A stretch of DNA of 64,000 nucleotides, from assembly GCA_023408075.1 (NCBI GenBank), contig JAEYKW010000027.1, forward strand, positions 124,001 through 188,000, written 5' to 3'. This document shows, in pieces, positions 15,747 through 24,013 of this stretch. Made by a program: the position numbers and the translations under genes. Position 1 is the stretch's first letter. The number at the start of each line of letters is the position of its first letter. The notes beneath the pieces are model-generated. The model searched no databases and was not told the DNA's origin. It saw nothing but the letters and a program-made list of their open reading frames with translations. Origin of the DNA: Bacillota bacterium (lineage in GTDB: Bacteria > Bacillota > Clostridia > Christensenellales > SZUA-584).

Positions 15747-15972
15747 ATTCACCGGCCTGGCTGGTGTGAATAAAAACGCTTTCGCTTACAGTATTAAACG
15801 GAGCGAATGACAGAATTAAATACTGTCAAAAGCAGTGCGCCCGAAAGGATTACTGCTTTAGCAGGCGTAGCGCAAGTCATGCAATTGGAGGACTTTTTCG
15901 TCTTGAGACGTAGCAAGCAATATGCCTTTTTAGGGTTGATGCGTACCACCAGTTTAATTGGTGGTTTTGATT
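15747..15972 (+). ncRNA. Structured non-coding RNA with H-type pseudoknot (family not assigned)
   Basis: About 225 nt packed with pairing elements. A hairpin lies at 15747-15771. TTCGCT (15781-15786) pairs with AGCGAA (15802-15807), and ACAGTATT (15788-15795) pairs with AATACTGT (15819-15826); these two helices interleave and so form a pseudoknot. AAAGCAGT (15829-15836) pairs with ACTGCTTT (15852-15859) around a CCGAAAGG tetraloop. AGGAC/GTCTT forms a small hairpin near 15888-15904. The 3' end is a terminator-like hairpin ACCACCA/TGGTGGT (15945-15965) with a T-run. A 69-codon frame across it has no ribosome site and is discounted. Size and pseudoknot are reminiscent of the raiA-motif class of Bacillota RNAs, but I cannot confirm that. 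Confidence 0.6.
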
Positions 15973-16027
15973 ACCGTTCTCGAAAACATATTGATAACAG
16001 AATGCTGCGGATTTGATAACTTTTTTG

Positions 16028-16036
16028 TGATACAAT
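16028..16036 (+). promoter_or_regulatory. Extended -10 element upstream of the two-component operon
   Basis: TGA plus TACAAT (16031-16036), about 33 nt before the response-regulator ATG at 16069. Confidence 0.45.
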
Positions 16037-16068
16037 CAAATTTGGAAATATATTGATGAGGAGCCCGC

Positions 16069-16725
16069 ATGGCAAGAATTTTGGTCATCGAGGATAACAA
16101 AGCCATATCAAATTTGATCTGCATGAACCTGTCGGTGGTGGGATATGAGGCATATCCTTTGCTGGACGGGCTCGAAGCGGCGGCTGCGATTCAAAGCAAG
16201 GAGCGGTTTGATTTGGCTATTGTGGACGTGATGCTGCCCGGCTGTGACGGTTTCGAGCTGCTGCCGCTTTTAAGCGAGCGCGGCATACCCGCGATATTTC
16301 TGACCGCCCAAAACGATATCGAATCGAAGGTGCGCGGGCTCAAAAACGGTGCGGAGGACTATATCGTCAAGCCGTTTGAAATACTCGAGCTGCTCGTCCG
16401 CATCGAAAAGGTGCTCGAGCGCCGCGGATGTTTGACCACCGTGATTTCGGTTGACAATATCGTAATCCACATCGACGAGCGTATCGTTACGCTGAATGGC
16501 CAGCCGGTGTATTTAAAACCGCAGGAATTTGATTTGCTTGTGGCGCTCGCCAAGAATAAGAATATCGCGATGTCGCGCGAAAAGCTGCTTGCGCAGGCGT
16601 GGGGATTCAATTTTATGGGCGAAACGCGTACGGTGGATGTGCATGTGACCCAACTGCGCAAAAAAACGGGACTTGCCATCACCACCGTTCCGAAGATCGG
16701 TTACCGGCTGGAGTCGGAATCATGA
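16069..16725 (+). CDS. OmpR/PhoB-family response regulator
   Basis: A 218-residue regulator. The receiver domain (1-115) has the E8/D9 pair, phospho-acceptor D53 (LAIVDVMLPG), T in FLTAQ and K in YIVKPFE. The DNA-binding winged helix (about 125-216) shows LKPQEFDLLVALAKN, RTVDVHVTQLRKK and IGYRLE. GAGGAG precedes the ATG. Its stop overlaps the start of the histidine kinase (ATGA). The kinase and a DUF6034 lipoprotein follow in the same operon, and the lipoprotein is a likely target or partner. Confidence 0.95.
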   Translation: MARILVIEDNKAISNLICMNLSVVGYEAYPLLDGLEAAAAIQSKERFDLAIVDVMLPGCDGFELLPLLSERGIPAIFLTAQNDIESKVRGLKNGAEDYIVKPFEILELLVRIEKVLERRGCLTTVISVDNIVIHIDERIVTLNGQPVYLKPQEFDLLVALAKNKNIAMSREKLLAQAWGFNFMGETRTVDVHVTQLRKKTGLAITTVPKIGYRLESES

Positions 16726-18197
16726 AGCTGTCAAAAAAGCTGCCGCTTTGCTCCGCAACGCTGACGGCGCTGGCTGTCATTCTTTGCTCCGTCATATTGC
16801 TCGTTACAACCGCCAACAATTCCATAGATGACGCCATGAAGAGCGGCGTCGCCGAGCTCAAAATGCTCAATAACGCGTTTAATGCGGAGATGGAAACGGT
16901 GGCGGATGGTCATTTATCCGAAATAGCGGCACGTGCTTTGGTTTTGTTCACATTCCGAAAATACACGGACACTTCAGTGGGCGGCTCGGATTATGTGCTG
17001 ACGGATACAGTACAAGCCATTTACAACGAAAGCCCGATAGACCCAAAGCCATTGCTGCCCGAGCTGAAAACAGGCAGCGCTGAAGTGATGCACAGAGAAA
17101 ACGGTGAATCTGACGCGAGGCTTTGGCCGGGGGTGCTTGCGGAGCTGGACGGACGCATGTTTGTCGTGGCCGGTCACTGGAGCGGCAGCTTCGGCAATAC
17201 AATGAATTTTGATCACGAGATTTTTCTTGTGCGGGATATCACGGACGTATACAAAGGCATCGTGGCTATGGCTTGGCGCTTTGCCGGCATCGCGCTGGTG
17301 ACGGTTGTTTTAAGCGTGCTGCTGATGATACTGCTTGTGCGGCGCATGCTGAATCCGCTCGGCTCTCTGCGCAAAAATGCTGCCGCGCTTGCAAACGGGC
17401 AATACGACAGCCGGATCAGTATCAGGGGCAAGGATGAAATCGCCGCGCTCGCGCAAAGCTTCAACACGATGGCGGATGCGATTGTGATACACATTGACGC
17501 CTTAAAGGACACGGCGGAGCAGCGCATGCTGCTGCTCGGTGCGCTCACGCACGAATTGAAAACGCCGATGACGGCAATCATCGGCTATTCGGAAGCGCTG
17601 ATGCGCGTGCGCCTCAGCAAAGCTCAGCAGGAGGAATCCATCCGGTATATTCACAGCGAGTGCCGGCGTATTGAGCGGCTTGCGCAGAAAATGATGCAGC
17701 TCATCACGCTGCACGGCGGACAGCCCGCCGATTTGATACGGCAGAGCGCCCGCAAGCTGTTTGAGGCTGTGGAGAAGACGCTGCGCGCCATCGCGGATGA
17801 GAACGGCATCACGCTCACATTCTCAGCGGAGACGCCATCCGAATTTGCGATGGATATAGATATGATGGCGAGTGTGCTGATTAACCTGTTTGACAACGCG
17901 CGCAAGGCTGGCGCAAAGCACATTGTCATTTCGGCAGGCAGCGGCAGCCTCTGCGTCAGCGACGATGGGGCGGGTATCAAACCGGAAGATATCAGCAAGG
18001 TCACGCAGCTGTTTTACATGGCCGACAAATCGCACAGCCGGTCGGAAGGCGGCGGCGGGCTCGGGCTGGCGCTCTGTGAGATGATAGCCGCGGCGCACCA
18101 TGCGGCGCTGCGTATCGAGAGTGAGCGAGGCAAAGGCACAACTGTTACCATAATGTTTAATAATTTACATATTGATAACAGCCCGAAGAATACTTGA
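16722..18197 (+). CDS. Membrane sensor histidine kinase
   Basis: A 491-residue kinase from the ATG at 16722 overlapping the regulator stop. Span 1 is about residues 8-30. An extracytoplasmic sensor of about 150 residues follows, then span 2 (about 186-208, FAGIALVTVVLSVLLMILL), a HAMP domain, a HisKA helix with phospho-acceptor His277 (LTHELKTPM), and a HATPase_c domain with N-box NLFDNARKAG, DDGAGI and GGGLGLAL. It should phosphorylate the regulator encoded just upstream. The sensed signal is unknown. The tail runs a few residues past the start region of the DUF6034 gene. Confidence 0.94.
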   Translation: MKLSKKLPLCSATLTALAVILCSVILLVTTANNSIDDAMKSGVAELKMLNNAFNAEMETVADGHLSEIAARALVLFTFRKYTDTSVGGSDYVLTDTVQAIYNESPIDPKPLLPELKTGSAEVMHRENGESDARLWPGVLAELDGRMFVVAGHWSGSFGNTMNFDHEIFLVRDITDVYKGIVAMAWRFAGIALVTVVLSVLLMILLVRRMLNPLGSLRKNAAALANGQYDSRISIRGKDEIAALAQSFNTMADAIVIHIDALKDTAEQRMLLLGALTHELKTPMTAIIGYSEALMRVRLSKAQQEESIRYIHSECRRIERLAQKMMQLITLHGGQPADLIRQSARKLFEAVEKTLRAIADENGITLTFSAETPSEFAMDIDMMASVLINLFDNARKAGAKHIVISAGSGSLCVSDDGAGIKPEDISKVTQLFYMADKSHSRSEGGGGLGLALCEMIAAAHHAALRIESERGKGTTVTIMFNNLHIDNSPKNT

Positions 18198-18243
18198 AAA
18201 TGGCGGCGGCGGTATGATGCAGAAAAACATGAGAGGGGAACGG

Positions 18244-19749
18244 ATGATGAAACGGCTCCTGACTGTTGTCATAAGTCTGATACTCGTATTATCGATTGCC
18301 GCCTGCGAGCCTACGCCGCAAAAAGCCGTGGTGGCTCAAAAAAACCAGGAAACGATGCTGGGACAGGCCGAAAAAGAAACTGCTGACGCTGCGGAGAGTG
18401 AAAAGCCGACAGCCTCTGCCGGCAGCCTGTCTGCCCAATATGGCATACCCGGGACATATGCTTACGAGACGCAGGGCGCGGACGGCAGGCTGACGATCCA
18501 TGTGGACGCGCAGGTCGTCGTACCGGATGTAAGCGCAATGTCGATTTACCGCGTCAGGAAGGCGGCATTTTCACAGCAGACGGTGGATGCTTTCTTCGAC
18601 GCGCTGTGCGGCGACGCGCAGATGGTTATCAATTCGGGGCAGCGCACGAAAGAACAGCTTGAAGACCAGATTATCAATGTAAAAAAACGTATGGCCGATG
18701 TCAAAGATAATCCGGACGAGCTGAAGATCGCCAAGGACGCGCTTGCAAGCCTCGAAAGGCTGCTTGAAACGGCCCCGGAGACTGTTGAGGAGCAGCGCGC
18801 GGATGGGACATTGCAGCAGATGTCTGAAACGATTCCGAAACTCGATCTGGCTGTGGAGGGCGGAGGCAGCGAGCCGGTAAAATCCGAGCCGCCGGAGACG
18901 GTTTATTACACCGGGCTTGACGCCTATGAGCCGGATGAAAACGGCACGGACGGAAGGGGGAGAACATTCAACGTACAGAACAGAGAGAGTTCGTCCGTCA
19001 TATTCTATACGGATTTCCGCAATTCGGCCGGCGGCATCAATTTTGGGTCATCTCCGTCGCTGCCTATACTTAAAGACGCCGATGTGGACGAAGATATGAC
19101 TACCACAGTGGGAATGAAACCGAGCGACGCCGGGAAGATGGTGCAGGAGCTGCTCGACAAGACAAACTCAGGTATGGTTGTGGACAGCGTCTATCTTCAG
19201 GACGACGAACAAAAAGGCAACTACGACGGCATTGTGCGCGACGCCGAACGGTATGCATATAAGATCTATTGCGTACGCGCAGTTGACGGCATCCCGTGCT
19301 CGAACGTGATAGGCGGAAGCAAGCCGGTAACCGGCGATATGACGGCACCTTTCTGGTTGTATGAGGAATTGGTCTTTCTGGTCAACAGCGAGGGGATAGT
19401 GAGCATGGAATGGCTCGAACCCATCAAGGTGACTGAAACAGTCAACGAGGATGCGCAATTGAAGCCGTTTTCGCAGATCAAAGAGATATTTGAAACCATG
19501 ATGCGCATTCAATACGAACCGCAGGCCGAGTACGTCGAACTGAATTTTGAGATCAACCGCGTCACGCTGTCGCTGCACAGAATTGTGGAGCAGAATGACA
19601 ACGACACCGGTCTGCTCGTTCCCGCGTGGAACTTTTACGGCAAGCTGACCAACAAAACAAGCGACGGGCAATTCGAAGAGCTGGGCGGTAGCTTCATGAC
19701 GATCAACGCGGTTGACGGCAGTGTGATCGATACGCAAAAAGGCTATTAA
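18244..19749 (+). CDS. DUF6034-family lipoprotein
   Basis: About 501 residues with a lipoprotein signal (RLLTVVISLILVLSIAACE, lipobox IAAC) and a preference for ACEPTP at the mature N-terminus. The rest is a large extracytoplasmic domain with PGTYAYETQGADGRLTIHVD and VVVPDVSAMSIYRV, which I recognise as typical of DUF6034 proteins of Clostridia. The function is unknown. Tandem ATGs at 18244/18247 follow GAGAGGGG. It lies 46 nt after the kinase gene, so a three-gene operon of regulator, kinase and surface lipoprotein is likely. The lipoprotein could modulate the sensor or be an output. Confidence 0.85.
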   Translation: MMKRLLTVVISLILVLSIAACEPTPQKAVVAQKNQETMLGQAEKETADAAESEKPTASAGSLSAQYGIPGTYAYETQGADGRLTIHVDAQVVVPDVSAMSIYRVRKAAFSQQTVDAFFDALCGDAQMVINSGQRTKEQLEDQIINVKKRMADVKDNPDELKIAKDALASLERLLETAPETVEEQRADGTLQQMSETIPKLDLAVEGGGSEPVKSEPPETVYYTGLDAYEPDENGTDGRGRTFNVQNRESSSVIFYTDFRNSAGGINFGSSPSLPILKDADVDEDMTTTVGMKPSDAGKMVQELLDKTNSGMVVDSVYLQDDEQKGNYDGIVRDAERYAYKIYCVRAVDGIPCSNVIGGSKPVTGDMTAPFWLYEELVFLVNSEGIVSMEWLEPIKVTETVNEDAQLKPFSQIKEIFETMMRIQYEPQAEYVELNFEINRVTLSLHRIVEQNDNDTGLLVPAWNFYGKLTNKTSDGQFEELGGSFMTINAVDGSVIDTQKGY

Positions 19750-19761
19750 GGCAAGAAATAA

Positions 19762-19798
19762 AAAAGGCAGCTGAAACTGTGATTTCGGCTGTCTTTTC
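19762..19798 (+). terminator. Terminator after the DUF6034 gene
   Basis: AAAAGGCAGCTGAAA pairs with TTTCGGCTGTCTTTT (with G-T pairs) around a 6-nt loop, ending in a short T-run. Confidence 0.8.
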
Positions 19799-19817
19799 AT
19801 TTTTTGAACGATTGACA

Positions 19818-20480
19818 TTATTTCGCCCGATAAGGTGTCGCGTAAAGGTCTTTTTTCTTAAGCCCGTTTTTCTTTGCCAGCTGCCGCCATCCGAGATTGC
19901 CGCCAAGGAAGTACGTCCATCTTGGAAAATTGACCCCGGTATATACCGTATCCGCGGCTGACTGCTTGTTTTGCAGTATGTCCGCTGCCATGCGGTCGGC
20001 AGCGCCCCTCAGTGTATCCATCGGCTTTTTCATAAACGGCGCATCCTTCGCGCCCAGCACCATGCCGCCGCTGCCAAAGCATACGCCGAAGCCGAATTCC
20101 GCTCCGACGTGGCGCGCAAAGCTCTTGATCACGCGGACCGCTTCTCCGTTGATCTCGGGCTCCGGGAAGCCGCAGTTCACGACGGTGTAGATCTTTTGCC
20201 CCGCCCGTTTTGGTCCGGCGGACGCCGCGTAATCCTCGAGAAAGCGCGTGAGCATGCCGGGCATACAGAAAAAGTACAGCGGAAACACGATCAGCAGCCC
20301 ATCGGCGGCGCGCACCGCTTCAAAGGCGGGTTCACTGTTTTTCAGCGCTTTGCCGACGTCGATGATATCCGCTTCAAGCCCGGCAGCAACAAACCTTTCC
20401 CTGACAATATCGCAGAGCAGGGCAGACACCGACGGCTCTCCTTTTTTGGGGCTAGCGCTGAGTATAATTATTTTTTTCAT
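19818..20480 (-). CDS. Flavodoxin-like NAD(P)H-dependent oxidoreductase
   Basis: A 220-residue flavodoxin-fold protein. The N-terminal KIIILSASPKKGEPS forms the FMN phosphate loop, and the central LLIVFPLYFFCMPGMLTRFLED is the usual second flavin contact. It probably reduces quinones, nitro or azo compounds with NAD(P)H. Its start overlaps the end of the next upstream gene by 4 nt. With that gene it forms a two-gene minus-strand operon that diverges from a TetR gene with shared operators at 21051-21099. Confidence 0.88.
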   Translation of the reverse strand: MKKIIILSASPKKGEPSVSALLCDIVRERFVAAGLEADIIDVGKALKNSEPAFEAVRAADGLLIVFPLYFFCMPGMLTRFLEDYAASAGPKRAGQKIYTVVNCGFPEPEINGEAVRVIKSFARHVGAEFGFGVCFGSGGMVLGAKDAPFMKKPMDTLRGAADRMAADILQNKQSAADTVYTGVNFPRWTYFLGGNLGWRQLAKKNGLKKKDLYATPYRAK

Positions 20481-21034
20481 AGTACACCTCCCACAATGCG
20501 CCGAAGCGAGATTGAATTTAATGCTTTGGTAATTTGGCTGTCTGTACCGTCGTCAATCCACAAGTCTACATTGTTACGGTGCTTTTGCGTGATGTCGGTG
20601 AACAGCTGTGCATCCTCAGAGCTTAGGTTCTCACCGTAGCCGATGATAATCTGCTTGGGGTAGCTTTCATACCGGCGCGGGTGCATTGTGGAGCCGTCTT
20701 TCCGCACCTCGAAGAATGGCAGCATGTTGGGCAGCCAGCGGTCCAGCGCATATTTGATGTTTGCGCTGAATTGGCCGAAAACCACGGGAACAAGAAACAC
20801 CACCACGTCGCTATTCATCGTTGCCCGGTTGATGCTGGCCATATCGTCTTTGATGACGCACTCGCCGGGCTTTTTAATCCAGCAGCCAAAGCAGCCAGTG
20901 CAGTAATGGATATCGCCACGGCCGATCTGCTTTTCTTCGATGTCAAAACCCGAAAGCGCGTTCTTTGTTTGCGCCAGCAGCCGCTCATATGCGCTTGTCT
21001 GGTAATCCCTGTCGGACAGGATATAAGCTTTCAT
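20477..21034 (-). CDS. Flavodoxin family protein (iron-sulfur/FMN reductase type)
   Basis: A 185-residue flavodoxin-fold protein. The family's cysteine cluster is visible (CTGCFGCWIKKPGEC), as in multimeric flavodoxin WrbA/Isf-like FMN reductases. The phosphate-loop part is weaker than usual (ILSDRDYQTSAYERLL). VVFLVPVVFGQFSANIKYALDRW is the flavin-binding segment. It is the first gene of a pair with the oxidoreductase ending at 19818. The operon's promoter region carries two TetR-type palindromes. It is likely a stress-induced electron-transfer or detoxification pair. Confidence 0.87.
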   Translation of the reverse strand: MKAYILSDRDYQTSAYERLLAQTKNALSGFDIEEKQIGRGDIHYCTGCFGCWIKKPGECVIKDDMASINRATMNSDVVVFLVPVVFGQFSANIKYALDRWLPNMLPFFEVRKDGSTMHPRRYESYPKQIIIGYGENLSSEDAQLFTDITQKHRNNVDLWIDDGTDSQITKALNSISLRRIVGGVL

Positions 21035-21050
21035 CTCTTAATACTCCTTA

Positions 21051-21099
21051 ATGTTTACGATGTAAACATAATAACAGCCAATGTTTACTTTGTCAACAT
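21051..21099. promoter_or_regulatory. Tandem TetR operators in the divergent promoter
   Basis: Perfect palindrome ATGTTTAC-GAT-GTAAACAT (21051-21069) and a second copy ATGTTTAC-TTT-GTCAACAT (21081-21099, one mismatch), 30 bp centre to centre, between the flavodoxin operon and the TetR gene. Confidence 0.8.
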
Positions 21100-21152
21100 C
21101 ATGTGCTATAATTTTTGTTAAATAAAAATTAAAAGCTGCGGAGAAAAAATTA

Positions 21153-21746
21153 ATGGCTAAAGACAGCTATCACCATGGGGATTTGAAAACGGAGCTGATC
21201 AGGAAAGGACTCAAGATACTCGACGAAGAAGGGTATGAAGCCTTTTCAATGCGCAAGGTAGCCACGGCCTGCAACGTAAGCCAAACAGCGCCGTACCGGC
21301 ATTTTAAAGATAAAAATGAGCTAGTTAAGGCGATCGCTTTAAATGCGCTGCGCGAATTCGATGAGACGCTTGAGCGAGCTTTTTTGACGGAAGGTGACCC
21401 GAAAGACCAGCTCAAAGCGATGGGGCGTGACTACATTAAGTTTTTTGCGGATAACCCCGAATATATGCGGCTGCTGTTTTTCAGCCAGGCCCAGGCCTGG
21501 ATGCGCGAAGCGGTGAAAGATGAACACCAGTGTGCAGATGAGCATCCGTATTCGGCGCTGGAGAGAGCCGTGAAAAATTACAAGGCGGCGTATCCGCACG
21601 ATGAGCGCACAGAAGACGAGCTGATTGTTTACTGCTGGGGCCTTGTGCACGGCATAGCCGTGCTCGTGGTTAACGGCGAGCTGCCGGGCGGAGAGATGAC
21701 GATGACACTGATCGATAGAGTGCTTCAAAGCGAAAAGTTTTTATAA
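21153..21746 (+). CDS. TetR/AcrR regulator of the flavodoxin pair
   Basis: A 197-residue regulator. Its N-terminus (YHHGDLKTELIRKGLKILDE) is the YHHGDL type linked to WHG-domain TetR proteins. The helix-turn-helix is MRKVATACNVSQTAPYRHFKDKNEL split over residues 35-60. The C-terminal ligand domain includes the WGLVHG motif. It diverges from the flavodoxin-like operon and shares a promoter region with two palindromes, so it very likely represses both. Confidence 0.93.
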   Translation: MAKDSYHHGDLKTELIRKGLKILDEEGYEAFSMRKVATACNVSQTAPYRHFKDKNELVKAIALNALREFDETLERAFLTEGDPKDQLKAMGRDYIKFFADNPEYMRLLFFSQAQAWMREAVKDEHQCADEHPYSALERAVKNYKAAYPHDERTEDELIVYCWGLVHGIAVLVVNGELPGGEMTMTLIDRVLQSEKFL

Positions 21747-21871
21747 TAGAATATATGTTCTTCTTAGTATTGCGATTATGATATAATTTTCATATAATAT
21801 ATTTAACAGTAGCTATTAGGACGTATTGCGTCAATTCGATTAAGATTAACAGAGATATAGAGGAGACAATT

Positions 21872-22855
21872 ATGCGTTCCATTGAGATTTGTGCGGGTGC
21901 CGGTGGTCAAGCACTGGGCTTAGAACAGGCAGGCTTTAAACACATCGCATTGGTTGAAATTGATCATGCGGCATGCCTTACATTAAAAACAAACAGACCT
22001 TCTTGGAATGTCATTGAAGAAGATATAAAAAAATTCACAGCAAAACAATATGTCGGATTAGATTTATTGGCAGGCGGTGTTCCTTGCCCTCCATTTTCTG
22101 TTGCTGGAAAACAGCTTGGAAACAATGATGAGAGAGACTTATTTCCTGAAGCACTTAGATTAGTATCTGAGTGTGATCCTAAAGCAGTGATGTTAGAGAA
22201 TGTGAGAGGTCTCTTTGATTCAAAATTCGACTTATATAGAGAAAAAATCACATGTTCTCTTAAAGAAATGGGATACCATTGTGACTGGCGATTGTTACAA
22301 TCCAACCATTACGGTGTTCCCCAGTTAAGACCTCGAACAATTCTCGTTGCAATGAAACCCGAATATATGAGTTGCTTTCGTTGGCCGATAGGCGTGATCG
22401 CACCGCCTCCGACTGTCGGGGATATTCTTTTTAAAGAGATGTCTCAAAACGGGTGGAAAGGGGCAAAGAATTGGGCAAAAATTGCTAATGATATTGCTCC
22501 AACTTTGGTAGGTGGCAGTAAAAAACACGGCGGTGCGGATTTAGGGCCAACACGGTCAAAAATGGCATGGGAAAAGCTGGGCGTAGATGGCAAAGGGCTT
22601 GCAGAAGATGCTCCTGAAAAAGACTTTGTCGGAATGCCAAGACTGACTTTAAAAATGGCAGCGCTCATTCAGGGTTTTCCAACAGACTGGGTTTTTACGG
22701 GCAAAAAAACGCCCGCTTACCGGCAAGTCGGCAATGCATTTCCGCCTCCTGTTGCAAAAGCTGTTGGTCTGGCGATACAAAAAGCTCTGCTTTTCGGGGA
22801 GAATGAAATAGAAAAAGAGGACGGCTACTATGGAGAAGACCGGCGCGCGAGATAA
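21872..22855 (+). CDS. DNA (cytosine-5-)-methyltransferase
   Basis: A 327-residue C5-cytosine methyltransferase. Motif I is EICAGAGGQALGLEQAG, motif IV carries the catalytic Cys in GGVPCPPFSVAG, motif VI is ENVRG, motif VIII is RPRTILVA, and motifs IX/X are PTLTL-like RLTLKMAALIQGFP plus YRQVGNAFPPPVA. The target-recognition region lies about 190-265 (GGSKKHGGADLGPTRSK). The recognition sequence cannot be read. It overlaps the HNH nuclease gene by 26 nt, the layout of a type II restriction-modification unit. AT-rich codon use contrasts with both flanks. Confidence 0.95.
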   Translation: MRSIEICAGAGGQALGLEQAGFKHIALVEIDHAACLTLKTNRPSWNVIEEDIKKFTAKQYVGLDLLAGGVPCPPFSVAGKQLGNNDERDLFPEALRLVSECDPKAVMLENVRGLFDSKFDLYREKITCSLKEMGYHCDWRLLQSNHYGVPQLRPRTILVAMKPEYMSCFRWPIGVIAPPPTVGDILFKEMSQNGWKGAKNWAKIANDIAPTLVGGSKKHGGADLGPTRSKMAWEKLGVDGKGLAEDAPEKDFVGMPRLTLKMAALIQGFPTDWVFTGKKTPAYRQVGNAFPPPVAKAVGLAIQKALLFGENEIEKEDGYYGEDRRAR

Positions 22856-23408
22856 GTTGCGGGAGTACTTTTTAAAGCATATTGGTGAAGTATTAGATTC
22901 CGACACGCTTCGTGAAGTTGCAGGGATTAGTGAGTGGGCACGGCGTGTGAGAGAACTTCGAAATGAGGAAGGTTATCAAATACTGACCCACAATGATCGA
23001 TCAAGTTTAAAACCCGGACAATATATTCTGGAAACGCCAAAACCACAACCAGCATTTTCGAGAGAAATAAGCAAGGAAGTTAGGGCTTATGTTCTTGATC
23101 GTAATGGTTTTACATGTCAAATGTGCGGAGCCGTAGCAGGAGAACCGCATCCTTATGATCCCACAAGAAAAACCCGGCTGCATATAGGACATATTATTGA
23201 TAAGAGCATGGGCGGCACGGATGATGCTGCGAACTTGCGTGCCATTTGCAGTATATGTAATGAAGGTGCATCAAATCTGACCCTTGATAGACCATCATAC
23301 GAGAAGCTACTTATTCAGGTCAGAAGGGCAACCGGTGCTGATCAATTAAAAGTTCTTGAATGGCTGGTTAAGAAGTTCCCAAAGCAAAGTAAAGAATATA
23401 CTGATTAA
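22830..23408 (+). CDS. HNH endonuclease, probable restriction enzyme
   Basis: A 192-residue nuclease. The N-terminal half (about 1-75) resembles a winged-helix DNA-recognition part (LREVAGISEWARRVRELRNEEGYQI). The C-terminal HNH domain (about 85-170) has two CxxC zinc knuckles (CQMCG and CSICN) and the active-site stretch HIGHIIDKSMGG followed by NLRAICSICN. It overlaps the methyltransferase gene, which should protect the host from it. Codon use is as AT-rich as its partner. Confidence 0.9.
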   Translation: MEKTGARDKLREYFLKHIGEVLDSDTLREVAGISEWARRVRELRNEEGYQILTHNDRSSLKPGQYILETPKPQPAFSREISKEVRAYVLDRNGFTCQMCGAVAGEPHPYDPTRKTRLHIGHIIDKSMGGTDDAANLRAICSICNEGASNLTLDRPSYEKLLIQVRRATGADQLKVLEWLVKKFPKQSKEYTD

Positions 23409-23479
23409 GTTCCTATTCTGATTTTAAGAGCTATTTTATTACTTCAAATTCATAGGAGAAATATCCTTAGCTCATCTTA

Positions 23480-24010
23480 TCAAGCCAAGACGATCCAGTA
23501 GATGTTCATCGGCTTTCCGTCAGCGTACGGTTTTGTTTCCGTCAGAATGCCGCTGCACTTGACAATTGTTTTCACAGAGGCGGCGTTGTCCGAATAACAG
23601 CCGAGCATCACCTTTTGCAGCCCGATCGATTGCACATAATTCAACGCAAGTTGAAGCATTTGCGTGGCGTAGCCTTTCCGGCGTTCGGAAGGCCTCACAG
23701 CGTAACCGATATGGCCGCCGTATTGAGCCAAAAAATCCTTACTGAGGTTATGCCTTATGTCGATCATGCCGATAATACGCTCATCGCTTTTTCGGATCGC
23801 GAAAAAGGTGGTGGCTACCACCCAGTTTTGGCTGACTGTTTGAGCGTTCGCGTTATTTTTCGTGGAGATGAGCCATTCTTTAAAATCCATCCGGTCATAT
23901 AAGGCACTGCCGTTGATAACGGTTTCCCCTCTGTCGAAAAATTCTTTTTTGAACTTTTCCGCGCGGCTCTCGTATTCAAGAGCAGGGAGCTTGAGTTCGA
24001 TCACATCCAT
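23480..24010 (-). CDS. GNAT family N-acetyltransferase
   Basis: A 176-residue acetyltransferase. The acetyl-CoA binding signature is present (GYAVRPSERRKGYATQML, R-x-x-G-x-A). The preceding GMIDIRHNL strand and the late NAASVKTIVKCSG are typical of GNAT enzymes that acetylate amino groups of small molecules or proteins. The substrate is unknown. It is the last gene of the glmU-pth-mfd operon, 3 nt after mfd. Confidence 0.9.
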   Translation of the reverse strand: MDVIELKLPALEYESRAEKFKKEFFDRGETVINGSALYDRMDFKEWLISTKNNANAQTVSQNWVVATTFFAIRKSDERIIGMIDIRHNLSKDFLAQYGGHIGYAVRPSERRKGYATQMLQLALNYVQSIGLQKVMLGCYSDNAASVKTIVKCSGILTETKPYADGKPMNIYWIVLA

Positions 24011-24013
24011 GAG

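Noticed and set aside
15807..16016. 69-codon plus-strand frame
   Set aside because: It lies across the pseudoknot, tetraloop helix and terminator of the RNA candidate, with no ribosome site. The pairing explains the sequence better than a protein does.
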